Part shown: positions 28,859-40,074 of the stretch, in pieces
Layout of the letters: the number at the start of each line of letters is the position of its first letter
Position numbering within the stretch: position 1 is the first letter of the stretch
DNA from: Campylobacteraceae bacterium
GTDB lineage: Bacteria > Campylobacterota > Campylobacteria > Campylobacterales > Campylobacteraceae
Direction: 5' to 3'
Assembly (NCBI GenBank): GCA_012519705.1
Contig: JAAYPR010000001.1
Location: 1 to 64,000 of the forward strand
Length of the DNA: 64,000 nt
The notes under the pieces: generated by a model
What the model was told of the DNA's origin: nothing
What the model saw: the letters and a program-made list of their open reading frames with translations, nothing else
Databases searched by the model: none
Translations under genes and position numbers: made by a program

Positions 28859-28864
28859 TATAAT
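28859..28864 (+). promoter_or_regulatory. Putative -10 element for the Sel1-repeat gene
   Basis: TTTAGTATAATTC upstream of ATG 28896. Confidence 0.5.
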
Positions 28865-28895
28865 TCTCACATTAAATTTAACCAAAGGAAATCTT

Positions 28896-29378
28896 ATGAA
28901 AAGAGCTATATCAGGGCTTTTAGCCACGTTTTTATTAAGCAGTTTAAATGCAGTTGATTTAAATATAGATGAGTTAAGGGCTGAATGTTTGGGTTCAAAC
29001 CCTGTGTCGTGTAATGAACTTGGACTTTTATACGCTGAAGGTAGAGGCATGGAGCAAAACTACACAAAAGCTTTTGAGTTGTTCGAGATAGCTTGTAAAG
29101 GTAAATGTGCTATGGGGTGTGGAAATTTAGGTATTTTATATCTAAATGCTTGGGGAGTTGAGCAGGATGACAAAAAAGCTAGCGAGTATCTTCTAAAAGC
29201 CTGTAATGGTGGCGACGTGGTAGGGTGCTATCATCTTGGGTTTTTATACAAAGAGGGTGCTGGGGTAGAAAAAGACCTAAACAAATCTAAAAAGTATTTC
29301 CAAAAAGCTTGCAATGAAGGCATGAACGAAGCGTGTAAACAGATAGGAATTGAGAGGGGATGTTGCGGGGGAATGTAG
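28896..29378 (+). CDS. Exported Sel1-like repeat / Hcp-like cysteine-rich protein
   Basis: Signal peptide; SLRs with paired Cys (ACKGKCAMGCGNLGILYLNAWGVEQDDKKA...). Confidence 0.85.
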   Translation: MKRAISGLLATFLLSSLNAVDLNIDELRAECLGSNPVSCNELGLLYAEGRGMEQNYTKAFELFEIACKGKCAMGCGNLGILYLNAWGVEQDDKKASEYLLKACNGGDVVGCYHLGFLYKEGAGVEKDLNKSKKYFQKACNEGMNEACKQIGIERGCCGGM

Positions 29379-29642
29379 GATTTTAAATTTTTAAATGGAT
29401 ATATTTGATAATTAATTTGAGAATTTACAATATGTATAGCTTAAGAATATAATAAAAATTATTATTTGCTATAATAATATATTAAATTTTTCGTTTACAA
29501 GACAACTTAGGGTTAGTTTTGGGTGTATAAGTATAAATTTAATAAATAAAAACTTTTTTAGCTCTTCAGTTGTAGTAGCTGTTTTAAAACATAACTTGCT
29601 CAAAAAAGCATGTTAAAGTAATAAAAAATGCTAAAAATATGG

Positions 29643-29648
29643 TAGAAT
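29643..29648 (+). promoter_or_regulatory. Putative -10 element (TAGAAT) for the ImmA/IrrE gene
   Basis: TAGAAT 37 bp upstream of ATG 29685; imperfect inverted repeat AACTTGCT-CAAAAA-AGCATGTT at 29593-29614. Confidence 0.4.
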
Positions 29649-29684
29649 CTTACACAGCATGAATTTATAAAGGAGGTGAGTGTT

Positions 29685-30173
29685 ATGCCTGACTATGGAA
29701 GAGCTGTTTTCGAGGCTCAAAATTTATTAGCAGAGAGTGGAGCTGGAAAAAACGGAACTGTAAATCTTGCAACAGTGCTTAGACATCTTGATTTAAGAGC
29801 TATATATGGCGATGATATGATAGAAGAAGCTGTGCTTGATCCAACGCAAGAAACTATCTTCGTTAGAAAAGATGACTCGCCTATAACTAGAAAGTATTTT
29901 TCTATAGCTCATGAGATAGGTCATTGGGTGCTGCATACAAGAGATAGGGTAAGACCAAGAATAAATTTTAATAATGGCAACAGTTATTCTAAAGAGGAAA
30001 TAATAGAGGAACAGGAAGCAAATGCTTTCGCAGCAGAGCTTCTTATGCCGTATGATGAGGTTGAGCGATTAGCTATGGCAGGTTATAGTATAGAAGATCT
30101 CATGAGATATTTTAATGTTTCTTATGAATTTGCACGATATAGGTATATCTTTGTTGTGGGGAGCTCGTATTGA
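29685..30173 (+). CDS. ImmA/IrrE-family metallo-endopeptidase
   Basis: HEIGHWVLH zinc motif plus EEQEANAFAAELLMP; AAAGGAGGTGAG RBS before ATG 29685. Confidence 0.92.
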   Translation: MPDYGRAVFEAQNLLAESGAGKNGTVNLATVLRHLDLRAIYGDDMIEEAVLDPTQETIFVRKDDSPITRKYFSIAHEIGHWVLHTRDRVRPRINFNNGNSYSKEEIIEEQEANAFAAELLMPYDEVERLAMAGYSIEDLMRYFNVSYEFARYRYIFVVGSSY

Positions 30174-30790
30174 GTGATGATATGTTGGTAAATGATGCAC
30201 TTGAAGATCTTGATTTGGAAGGCAGAATAGAATCTAAGAGTAAGTTTAATGTATTTAAATGGTTAAAAAAACATCTATCTTTAGATTTATTTTTTACCTT
30301 TTTTTCTAGAGCATTTTTTTCATATTTGCCACTAACTGTTTATTCTGTGATAAATACACCATTTTTTGAGCAGTTTAATGAGGGAGACAAAGATCTTTTC
30401 CAAGGGCTTTTTTTAGCTTTAAGTTATGTTTTTATATCTCAACTGAATAGTACAAATAAAAGACAAGAATCATCTTATGAATTTATGCATGCTTTAAGAG
30501 TATTTTGTGGAGTAATATGTATAGTTTTCTCTACAACTAATGAATTTGAGTATCGTCCGTGGATGTTTCTTTTCTTTCTTATAGTTTCAATGATAACGTT
30601 GTTTTACACTGCAAGAAGGCAAGTTATTGAAAAAAATATTTTAAAAAGCCAATCTTTGTCACATGAAAAAAGAGTAAAAAAAGTTGATTTTCCCGAGCAG
30701 TATACATATAAGTCTAAGTTGCTTGATGAGTATTTTAAATTAATAATGAAAAAAAATACAGATACGCCAAATAATAAAGACGAACAATAA
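30170..30790 (+). CDS. Uncharacterised multi-TM membrane protein coupled to the ImmA/IrrE gene
   Basis: About 4 hydrophobic segments, acidic N-terminus; TTG start overlaps the upstream stop (TTGA). Confidence 0.7.
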   Translation: MSDDMLVNDALEDLDLEGRIESKSKFNVFKWLKKHLSLDLFFTFFSRAFFSYLPLTVYSVINTPFFEQFNEGDKDLFQGLFLALSYVFISQLNSTNKRQESSYEFMHALRVFCGVICIVFSTTNEFEYRPWMFLFFLIVSMITLFYTARRQVIEKNILKSQSLSHEKRVKKVDFPEQYTYKSKLLDEYFKLIMKKNTDTPNNKDEQ

Positions 30791-30819
30791 AATTTCAACT
30801 CAAATTTGAGTTGAAATTT
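30790..30819. terminator. Perfect 30-bp palindrome between convergent genes
   Basis: AAATTTCAACTCAAATTTGAGTTGAAATTT. Confidence 0.65.
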
Positions 30820-30828
30820 GAAGTATAA

Positions 30829-30859
30829 ATGTACCAAATTTATACAAAATTTGGTACAT
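30829..30859. terminator. Second hairpin between convergent genes
   Basis: ATGTACCAAATTT-ATACA-AAATTTGGTACAT, perfect 13-bp arms. Confidence 0.65.
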
Positions 30860-30871
30860 AAAATTAAATAA

Positions 30872-31864
30872 TTAAATCGGTAAAACCCTAATATTTGGGC
30901 TTAAATTCTCTTTTAAAACCGCTTCTATAGCAAAAAGAGTTCCAGTTCCGCTACTTGCACAGCCACTACATGCACCTAAATATCTAATGTAAATATCTAT
31001 TTTCCCATCATCGCTATCTCTGATATCTACTATGTCCATATCGCCACCATCCATTCTTAGCATTGGGCGGATATTTTCATCTACTAGGCTCTCGACTGCT
31101 TTAAATCTGCCTATTGTATTTAACTCTTCAAAGCTCATATCAAGTGTGCCATCGCTCGTTTTTGCATCAGCGATAGCAGAGAGTTTATCGTTTTCCATCT
31201 CAGCTCTAGTTTCCTTTAAGATATCTTCTAAATAGTACTCTCTATCTTCGTGTCCGCCAGGTCTTACACAGCTTTTACAAAACCCACCAGCTTTTGTGTA
31301 CTGGGTGATTTGTTCAACTGTTTTTAAATCATTTAGCTTGATAACTTCTTTTATCGTTCCAAGGCTTACTCTTGCACACTCACAAACGATTATCTCATCT
31401 TCAAAGTGCTCCGGATCTACCCCTTTATAGTGAGCGGCAGCAGCCTTTATAACATCATACGCCATAACTGAGCAGTGCATTTTTTGCGGTGGAACAGCTG
31501 GGGTTTCTGGGTTATCACGCATAGCGTGCTCAACTTCGATGTTTGTGATTTTTACCGCTTGATCAACAGTTTTTCCGATACAAAGTTCAGCCATAGTATC
31601 ACTACTTGCGATTGCTGAGCCACAGCCAAAGCTTTTAAATTTAGCATCTATAATTGTGTCAGTTGCTTCATCTACTAACCAGTAAAGCCTTACCGCATCC
31701 CCACAACTCTCAGCTCCAAAGTCAGCAACTATAAGTTTAGCACCTCTTTCTTTTGCTTCTTCTTCTGTGATTTCACCCATAAATCTTGGGTTGTTCATTC
31801 TATCTTGAACTTTTTGAGAGTAATCTTCCCAAAATGAACCACTTATTAATCCATCTTTTGCCAT
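30872..31864 (-). CDS. nifU: Iron-sulfur cluster scaffold NifU
   Basis: IscU-like N-domain, central CECARVSLGTI...CKSCVRPGG, C-terminal CSGCASSGTGTLFAIEAVL. Confidence 0.95.
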   Translation of the reverse strand: MAKDGLISGSFWEDYSQKVQDRMNNPRFMGEITEEEAKERGAKLIVADFGAESCGDAVRLYWLVDEATDTIIDAKFKSFGCGSAIASSDTMAELCIGKTVDQAVKITNIEVEHAMRDNPETPAVPPQKMHCSVMAYDVIKAAAAHYKGVDPEHFEDEIIVCECARVSLGTIKEVIKLNDLKTVEQITQYTKAGGFCKSCVRPGGHEDREYYLEDILKETRAEMENDKLSAIADAKTSDGTLDMSFEELNTIGRFKAVESLVDENIRPMLRMDGGDMDIVDIRDSDDGKIDIYIRYLGACSGCASSGTGTLFAIEAVLKENLSPNIRVLPI

Positions 31865-31897
31865 TTTTTATATCCTTTTTTTTGTTTTTATTATATT

Positions 31898-33106
<1,209 letters not shown>

Positions 33107-33211
33107 TTATTTTTGTTATTATACTCTAAAATTATAAATAGGATAGTTTTTATCTTATTTGAAATGATACATTATATTTCTTAAATTTAAGCTTTATAAT
33201 TAATAAACAGA

Positions 33212-33787
33212 TTAAAACCTTGCATCAACAGACGCATTTATTAGTGAAAAGAACTCTTTTCTAGTTCTTGAGTCACTTATAAAACTACCTCTTAAAGCCG
33301 ATGTAGTGGTAACAGAGTTGATTTTTTGAACTCCACGCATCTCAACACACATATGTCTTGCCTCAACCACAACTCCAACGCCTTTTGGCTTTATAACTTC
33401 TTGAAGGGCCTGAGCGATTTGCTCGGTTAATTGCTCTTGAATTTGAAGTCTTCTTGCAAAAACATCTACCATTCGTGGAATTTTAGAAAGTCCTACAACC
33501 TTACCATTTGGGATATAGCCAACATGAACTCTACCGATGATTGGCAGTAAATGATGCTCACAAAGGCTGTAAAACTCGATGTTTTTAACTAAAACCATCT
33601 CATTGTTTGAGCTTTCAAACAAGGCGTCATTTAAAACAACTTTTGGGTCTTGAGCATAGCCACTTGTCAAAAACTCAAAAGCTTTATAAACTCTATTGGG
33701 TGTTTTTATTAGCCCCTCTCTTGAACTATCTTCGCCTACAATTTCAAGCATAGTTTTTACACACTCTTCAAATTTCTCTTGTTTCAT
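33212..33787 (-). CDS. folE: GTP cyclohydrolase I
   Basis: [44 protein letters not shown]. Confidence 0.96.
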   Translation of the reverse strand: MKQEKFEECVKTMLEIVGEDSSREGLIKTPNRVYKAFEFLTSGYAQDPKVVLNDALFESSNNEMVLVKNIEFYSLCEHHLLPIIGRVHVGYIPNGKVVGLSKIPRMVDVFARRLQIQEQLTEQIAQALQEVIKPKGVGVVVEARHMCVEMRGVQKINSVTTTSALRGSFISDSRTRKEFFSLINASVDARF

Positions 33788-33923
33788 CTTTTTCCTTCAA
33801 TATTTTCGGACTATTTTACACCAAATTCTCTTTATTCATACTAAAATTTTAAAATTTATACTTAAAATAAGGTAAAATCTGATATATTATAGGTTTGTAA
33901 ATTTAAAAACTAAAAGGAAAAAG

Positions 33924-35240
33924 ATGAAAGTTAGTTCAAAACTTATCAATCAAGCAAACGCATCGATAGATGCACAAATCGATGCAAAAAGCATAGAGGC
34001 TAAAGTAGATGAAATAGCCAAAAAAACTGCAAAACAGGTTAGAATAGACGGTTTTAGACCTGGTAAAGTTCCAGTTGCAGTTGTAAAACAAAGATATGCA
34101 AAAGAACTTCTAGATGACGCTAAACAAGATGCTTTAAGAGCTGTTTTAGACAAAGCAATGGATGAACTTAAAAAAGATAAAGAGAGTATTTTAGGTGAGC
34201 CAGTATTTACTAAATTTGAAGAAAAAGATGGTTCAATCGACGCTACAATCGAGGTTTCATTTAGACCAGAAGTTGATGTTGCAGGCTATGAAGAAGCAAT
34301 CGCCGAGTATGCAACTCCAAGAGTTATGAAAAAAGATATCGAAGCAAAAATCGAAGAGTTACTACTTATGATAGCTCCGATTGAAAAAGTAGAAAAAGAA
34401 GCTTTAGAAAATGGTGATTTTGCTAAGTTTGACTTTGAAGGCTTTAAAGATGGCGAGGCGTTTGAAGGCGGAAGTGCAAAAGACTATATGCTAGAAATCG
34501 GCTCAAACAGATTTATCCCAGGTTTTGAAGAGGGAATGGTTGGGATGAAAGTTGGCGAAGAAAAAGATATAAACCTTAAATTCCCAGAAGAGTATGGTGC
34601 TGAGCATTTAGCAGGACAAGAGGTAGTTTTCAAAGTAAAACTAAATGAAATTCACGCTAAAACTCCAACAAAAGAACTAGATGAGGAAGCTCTAAAAAGA
34701 CTACTTCCAGGCGAAGAAGAAGCAACTCAGGCAAAACTAGAAGAGAGAATCAAAGAACAACTTAGAGAAGATAAATTCCAAGTTCTACTAAACGAAGAGT
34801 TAAAACCTAAATTTGTAGAAAACATTTTAGAAAAAATTAACTTTGACCTACCAAAGAGCATAGTTGAACAAGAGATGGATTTACAGTTTAGAAACTCATG
34901 GGCAACTTTCACACCTGAAGATATGGAAAAGTTTAGAACTGACAAAGACGCTCTAACAAACAAAAGAGAAGAGTATAGAGCTGAGGCTGAAAAAAGCGTA
35001 AAACTAACATTTATCATCGATGAGTTAGCAAAAGTTAGAAACGTAGAAGTAAGCGACCAAGAGTTAGTTCAAGCGATTTATTTTGAAGCTTATCAGTACG
35101 GCATCGACCCTAAAAAACACCTTGAAGACTATAAAAATCAAGGAATTTTACCAGCTGTAAAAATGGCTTTAATAGAAGATAAACTTTTCAACGATTTATA
35201 TAGAAAAAAAGATAAAAAAGAAGACGAAAAAGGCGAGTAA
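33924..35240 (+). CDS. tig: Trigger factor
   Basis: [19 protein letters not shown] ribosome-binding motif, FKBP-like domain. Confidence 0.95.
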   Translation: MKVSSKLINQANASIDAQIDAKSIEAKVDEIAKKTAKQVRIDGFRPGKVPVAVVKQRYAKELLDDAKQDALRAVLDKAMDELKKDKESILGEPVFTKFEEKDGSIDATIEVSFRPEVDVAGYEEAIAEYATPRVMKKDIEAKIEELLLMIAPIEKVEKEALENGDFAKFDFEGFKDGEAFEGGSAKDYMLEIGSNRFIPGFEEGMVGMKVGEEKDINLKFPEEYGAEHLAGQEVVFKVKLNEIHAKTPTKELDEEALKRLLPGEEEATQAKLEERIKEQLREDKFQVLLNEELKPKFVENILEKINFDLPKSIVEQEMDLQFRNSWATFTPEDMEKFRTDKDALTNKREEYRAEAEKSVKLTFIIDELAKVRNVEVSDQELVQAIYFEAYQYGIDPKKHLEDYKNQGILPAVKMALIEDKLFNDLYRKKDKKEDEKGE

Positions 35241-35830
35241 TGTCATACTATATACCTTACGTTGTAGAAAAAACTAGCAGAGGTGAGAGAAGTTATGATA
35301 TCTACTCACGCCTTTTAAAAGATAGGATCATCATGCTAAGTGGCGAGATAAACGACCAAGTGGCAAGTTCTATTGTCTCTCAGCTTCTATTTTTAGAGGC
35401 TGAAGACCCTGAAAAAGATATCTATCTTTATATCAACAGCCCAGGCGGAGTTGTAACAAGTGGGCTAAGTATCTATGACACTATGAACTACATAAGACCA
35501 GATGTTAGCACGATTTGTATCGGGCAAGCTGCTTCTATGGGGGCGTTTTTACTAAGTTCTGGAGCAAAGGGCAAAAGATTTGCTCTTCCAAACTCAAGGA
35601 TTATGATTCACCAGCCACTTGGCGGAGCTCAAGGTCAAGCAACTGATATAGAAATTCAAGCAAAAGAAATTCTTAGAATCAAGCAAATTTTAAATGAAAT
35701 TTTGGCTATTAATACTGGCAAAGAGATAACTGAGCTTGAAAAAGATACCGATAGAGATAATTTTATGAGTGCTAAAGAAGCGGTTGAGTACGGACTTATA
35801 GATAAAGTTTTAGATAAAAGTGCGAAATAA
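35240..35830 (+). CDS. clpP: ATP-dependent Clp protease proteolytic subunit
   Basis: [50 protein letters not shown]. Confidence 0.97.
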   Translation: MSYYIPYVVEKTSRGERSYDIYSRLLKDRIIMLSGEINDQVASSIVSQLLFLEAEDPEKDIYLYINSPGGVVTSGLSIYDTMNYIRPDVSTICIGQAASMGAFLLSSGAKGKRFALPNSRIMIHQPLGGAQGQATDIEIQAKEILRIKQILNEILAINTGKEITELEKDTDRDNFMSAKEAVEYGLIDKVLDKSAK

Positions 35831-35846
35831 CAAGAGGCAAAAGTAG

Positions 35847-36368
35847 ATGATTTTAGATGTTTTAACATATCCTGATAAAAGGCTTTATGAAAAGTCAAAG
35901 AAAGTTGAAGTTTTTGATGAGAGCTTGCATAAATTTCTAGATGATATGTATGAAACTATGGTTGAGTATAAAGGTATCGGACTTGCTGCCATTCAAGTTG
36001 GAAAGCCAATAAGAGCTTTGATAGTAAATTTAGTAAATGAAGAAGGCGTTCAAGACAAGGCTGATTTACTAGAGATAATAAACCCTGAAATTTTAGAAAA
36101 AAGTGGTGAAATTTGTTATCAAGAAGGGTGTCTTTCTGTGCCTGAGTTTTTTGAAGATGTTACTAGACCAAGCGATATAGTGGTTAGGTATCAAGATAGA
36201 GATGGAAATTTCCACGAGATCGCGGCAAGCGAGCTTTTAGCGGTTTGTATCCAGCATGAAATCGACCACCTAAACGGACATCTTTTTATAGAAAAAATTA
36301 GTTATAAAAGTAAAAAAAGATTTAGCAAAGAGTATAAGAAAATTCTAAAAGAACAAAAAGCAGTATGA
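35847..36368 (+). CDS. def: Peptide deformylase
   Basis: GIGLAAIQVG, EGCLSVPE, QHEIDHLNGHLF. Confidence 0.96.
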   Translation: MILDVLTYPDKRLYEKSKKVEVFDESLHKFLDDMYETMVEYKGIGLAAIQVGKPIRALIVNLVNEEGVQDKADLLEIINPEILEKSGEICYQEGCLSVPEFFEDVTRPSDIVVRYQDRDGNFHEIAASELLAVCIQHEIDHLNGHLFIEKISYKSKKRFSKEYKKILKEQKAV

Positions 36369-37882
36369 AATCTTTAAGATGTGCTAGTTTTAGCGATGAA
36401 CTTAGTGTTGTTAAAATAGAGTCATCTTTTCTGCGTGGACTTCCGAGTTTTCATATCATAGGACTTGCAAACACGACGATAAAAGAGAGTGAAAACCGTA
36501 TAAAATCCTCTCTTTTATCTCTAAATATCACGCCCCCGCCACAAAAAATAGTTATAAACCTCTCTCCATCAGATGTCCCAAAAAGAGGAAGCCATTTTGA
36601 CTTAGCGATAGCGATTTTAATAGCTTTACAAAAAGAGAGCTTTGATGAGAGCTTTTTTGTTTTTGGAGAGCTTGGGTTAAGTGGGGAAGTAAAAAGCACA
36701 AACTCACTTTTTTCGGTTCTACTTTTTTTAAGTGAGAGAGTTAAATTTGCCAAAGTTTTAGTTCCTAAATCTATCGCTTTAAAAGCGGCAACTATCCCAA
36801 ATTTCCAAGTTTTTGCTATTTCAAATTTAGAAGAGGGACTAAATTTCTTTAAAGATGAAGAGTTTAGAAAAGCTTGCTTCATAGAGTCATCTCACCCACT
36901 TTTTGACAACACCATTGAGATAAATGGCTCTAAATTTGTACCAAATTTAGACTTTCAGCTAGATTTCAAAGATATAAAAGGGCAAATCAGAGCCAAAAGA
37001 GCTAGTCTAATCGCGGCCTCTGGCATGCACAATATCTTGTTTGAAGGAAGTCCAGGATGTGGAAAAAGTATGTGTGCAAAAAGGCTAGTTTATATCCTAC
37101 CACCGCAAAATGAAAAAGAGATAATGCTAAGCACCGCTTATGAGTCACTAAACAACAAAGATGTTGAGTTTAGTTCCATTCGCCCATTTAGAAGCCCGCA
37201 CCACACATCTACAAGAAGCTCTATTTTTGGGGGTGGCTCTCACACTGCTAGGATTGGTGAAGTTGCTTTGGCAAATGGTGGGGTGCTGTTTTTTGATGAG
37301 TTTCCACATTTTGGTAAAAATATTTTAGAAAGCCTAAGAGAGCCTTTGGAAGATAATAAAATCCTAATCTCAAGAGTAAACTCAAAAGTAGAGTATAAAA
37401 CAAAGTTTTTGTTTGTCGCTGCTCAAAACCCCTGCCCATGCGGAAATCTCTTTAGTAAAAATGTTAGCTGTATCTGCTCAGAAACTGAGATAAAACGCTA
37501 TAAAAGTACTATCTCATCGGCACTTTTAGATAGAATAGATCTCTATGTTGCGATGGATGAGGTTAGCAAGGATGATAAAAGTACCATTTCTAGCAAAGAG
37601 ATGAGCGGACAAGTTTTAGAAGTTTTTAAAACTCAAACTCTAAGAGGGCAGAGCGAGTTAAATGGAAAGCTAAGCGATAAAGAGTTAAACGAGTTTTGCA
37701 TTTTAGATAAAGCTGCCAAAAACACTCTTGATGATGCGATTTTGAAATTTAACCTCTCTCAAAGAGGGATTAATAAAACCCTAAAAGTTGCTAGAACTAT
37801 AGCTGACTTAGACGCTAAAGAGGTGATTTCTAAAACTCATATAATGGAGAGTCTTAGCTTTAGAATTAGGGAAATTTTATAA
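36365..37882 (+). CDS. comM: YifB/ComM-family Mg chelatase-like AAA+ ATPase
   Basis: VKIESSFLRGLPSFHIIGLANTTIKESENRI, GSPGCGKSM, RPFRSPHHTSTR, LFFDEFPHF. Confidence 0.9.
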   Translation: MKSLRCASFSDELSVVKIESSFLRGLPSFHIIGLANTTIKESENRIKSSLLSLNITPPPQKIVINLSPSDVPKRGSHFDLAIAILIALQKESFDESFFVFGELGLSGEVKSTNSLFSVLLFLSERVKFAKVLVPKSIALKAATIPNFQVFAISNLEEGLNFFKDEEFRKACFIESSHPLFDNTIEINGSKFVPNLDFQLDFKDIKGQIRAKRASLIAASGMHNILFEGSPGCGKSMCAKRLVYILPPQNEKEIMLSTAYESLNNKDVEFSSIRPFRSPHHTSTRSSIFGGGSHTARIGEVALANGGVLFFDEFPHFGKNILESLREPLEDNKILISRVNSKVEYKTKFLFVAAQNPCPCGNLFSKNVSCICSETEIKRYKSTISSALLDRIDLYVAMDEVSKDDKSTISSKEMSGQVLEVFKTQTLRGQSELNGKLSDKELNEFCILDKAAKNTLDDAILKFNLSQRGINKTLKVARTIADLDAKEVISKTHIMESLSFRIREIL

Positions 37883-37903
37883 ATTTTTAATGCAAAAGGA
37901 AGC

Positions 37904-39295
37904 GTGATGAAAAAACTATATTTTGATACAGATAAGCTAGACAGAAGATGTATAGACGAACTTGGGATGAGTGAGTGGCTTTTACAAGAAAACGCTGCCG
38001 CAAAAGTAGAGCAAACGATAAGAGAGAAGCTTCCTGTTAGTAGCAAAGTGTTAGTAGTGTGTGGCGGTGGAAACAACGGAGCTGATGGCATCGCGGTAGC
38101 TAGGAGAATTTACCCAGACTATAACGTGAGCATTATGTTAGTTAGCGAAAAACTAAATTTAATGGTAAGAGAGCAACTTGACATCGCCAAAAAAGTTGGA
38201 GTGAGCCTAGTAAAGAATGAAGTAGAAAATATAAGCGGTTATCACTGCTATGTAGATGCAATATTTGGAAGTGGGCTAAATAAAGAGTTAAGCGGGGAAA
38301 TAACCGAGATAATAGACGCTCTAAACCATCAAAAAGGACTAAAAATAGCTGTTGATTTTCCAAGTGGGGTTGAAAAATCAGGAGTTATTAGAAGTAGGGC
38401 TTTTATAGCTGACACTACAGTTTCGATGGGAGCGATGAATGTGGGGTTGTTTTTAGACCAAGCAAAAGATTTTGTTGGACGCATTGAACTAGCAAATTTA
38501 GGCATAACTAACACTAAATTTAGTGAGTTAGAAACGGACTATTTTTTACTTGAAAGTAGCGATATGATGCTTCCATTTAGGTTTATACAAGACTCACATA
38601 AAGGCGACTATGGACATCTTTACGTGATAAGTGGAGATATGAAAGGGGCAAGTGAAATTTGTGGTCTTGCTGCTAACGCTATCGGAGCTGGGTTAGTTAG
38701 TATCGTTAGTGATGAGAGGGTTGGAAGTGCGATTCTTATGCAAAAACGCTCTTTTCACGACGCGAAATTTGTAGTGGCAGGCTGCGGGCTAGGGAGTAGT
38801 TATATAAGTCTTGATAAACTAACTAACAAAACCTGCGTTATAGATGCGGATTTATGCTATGACGCTGGCATTATAAACTTACTTGAAAACAACCCAAACA
38901 TAGTTATCACACCACATCCAAAAGAGTTTGTAAGCTTACTAAGACTTGCTAACATTGCAGATGTTAGTGTTAGTGAGTTGCAAGATAGACGGTTTGAACT
39001 TGCAAAAGAGTGGAGTTTGAAATTTGAAAGCGTTCTTGTGCTAAAAGGAGCTAACACGATAATCGCCCATAAAGGAAAGCTCTACATCTCAAATTTAGGA
39101 ACAAATGTTTTAGCCAAAGGCGGAAGCGGGGACACTCTAGCTGGGTTTATAGGTGGGCTTTTAGCTCAAGGATATAGCACGCTAGATGCAGCGATAACTG
39201 GAGTGTTAGCCCACTCTTTAGCTGGGGTGAAATTTAGTAAAAACTCATATTCGCTAACACCACTTGATATCATAGAATCTGTGAAAAATTTATAA
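37904..39295 (+). CDS. nnr: Bifunctional NAD(P)H-hydrate epimerase/dehydratase
   Basis: VVCGGGNNGADGIAVAR, DFPSGVEKSG; C-terminal VITPHPKEF, AKGGSGDTLAGFIGGLLAQG. Confidence 0.93.
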   Translation: MMKKLYFDTDKLDRRCIDELGMSEWLLQENAAAKVEQTIREKLPVSSKVLVVCGGGNNGADGIAVARRIYPDYNVSIMLVSEKLNLMVREQLDIAKKVGVSLVKNEVENISGYHCYVDAIFGSGLNKELSGEITEIIDALNHQKGLKIAVDFPSGVEKSGVIRSRAFIADTTVSMGAMNVGLFLDQAKDFVGRIELANLGITNTKFSELETDYFLLESSDMMLPFRFIQDSHKGDYGHLYVISGDMKGASEICGLAANAIGAGLVSIVSDERVGSAILMQKRSFHDAKFVVAGCGLGSSYISLDKLTNKTCVIDADLCYDAGIINLLENNPNIVITPHPKEFVSLLRLANIADVSVSELQDRRFELAKEWSLKFESVLVLKGANTIIAHKGKLYISNLGTNVLAKGGSGDTLAGFIGGLLAQGYSTLDAAITGVLAHSLAGVKFSKNSYSLTPLDIIESVKNL

Positions 39296-39351
39296 AAACA
39301 TTACAAATTTTAGGTAAAATTACAAGTTTAAATTTTTAAAAAAGGATAATT

Positions 39352-40074
39352 ATGTTTGAATGGATGGCATCGCCCGAAGCGTGGGTGAGTCTTTTTACAC
39401 TTATTGGGTTAGAGATAGTTTTAGGGATTGATAATATCATCTTTATAGCGATACTTTGCGGAAAGCTTCCTGAGGAGCAAAGAGATAGAGCTCGTATTAT
39501 GGGCCTTGCTTTTGCGATGATAACTAGAATCATGCTATTATTTAGCCTGTTCTGGATTATGAAATTAACAGCACCTCTGTTTAGCGTTTTTGGGATGGAA
39601 ATTTCGGGTAGAGATTTGATTCTCATCATCGGGGGACTTTTCTTAATATGGAAGTCCACAACCGAAATCGGCTCAAATGTTAGAGGTGAAACTCACGAGC
39701 AGTTAGTTAGCGATAAACCTGCTAAATTTGGTGTTATTATCGTTCAAATTGCGATTTTAGATATTGTTTTCTCACTAGATAGCGTTATAACGGCAGTTGG
39801 TATGGCTAACCACCTTGAGATTATGGTTATAGCTGTTGTTGTTGCTGTTGGGGTGATGATGGTTGCAAGTGGTTCGATAAGTAGATTTGTTGATAATAAC
39901 CCAACTATTAAAATCTTAGCTCTTTCGTTCTTGATCATCGTTGGTGTGGCGTTAGTAGCTGACGGGCTTGACTTCCACATACCAAAAGGTTATATTTACT
40001 TCTCTATGGCGTTCTCGCTTGCTGTTGAGATGATAAATATCAGAATAAGAAATAAGAAAAATGCCCAAAAATGA
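39352..40074 (+). CDS. TerC-family integral membrane protein
   Basis: GLEIVLGIDNIIFIAIL, ILDIVFSLDSVITAVGM. Confidence 0.92.
   Translation: MFEWMASPEAWVSLFTLIGLEIVLGIDNIIFIAILCGKLPEEQRDRARIMGLAFAMITRIMLLFSLFWIMKLTAPLFSVFGMEISGRDLILIIGGLFLIWKSTTEIGSNVRGETHEQLVSDKPAKFGVIIVQIAILDIVFSLDSVITAVGMANHLEIMVIAVVVAVGVMMVASGSISRFVDNNPTIKILALSFLIIVGVALVADGLDFHIPKGYIYFSMAFSLAVEMINIRIRNKKNAQK

Noticed and set aside
28676-29050. 124-aa minus-strand ORF over the GC-rich element
   Set aside because: Antisense to the start of the Sel1-repeat gene and over a hairpin-rich repeat; translation is low complexity with no family resemblance.
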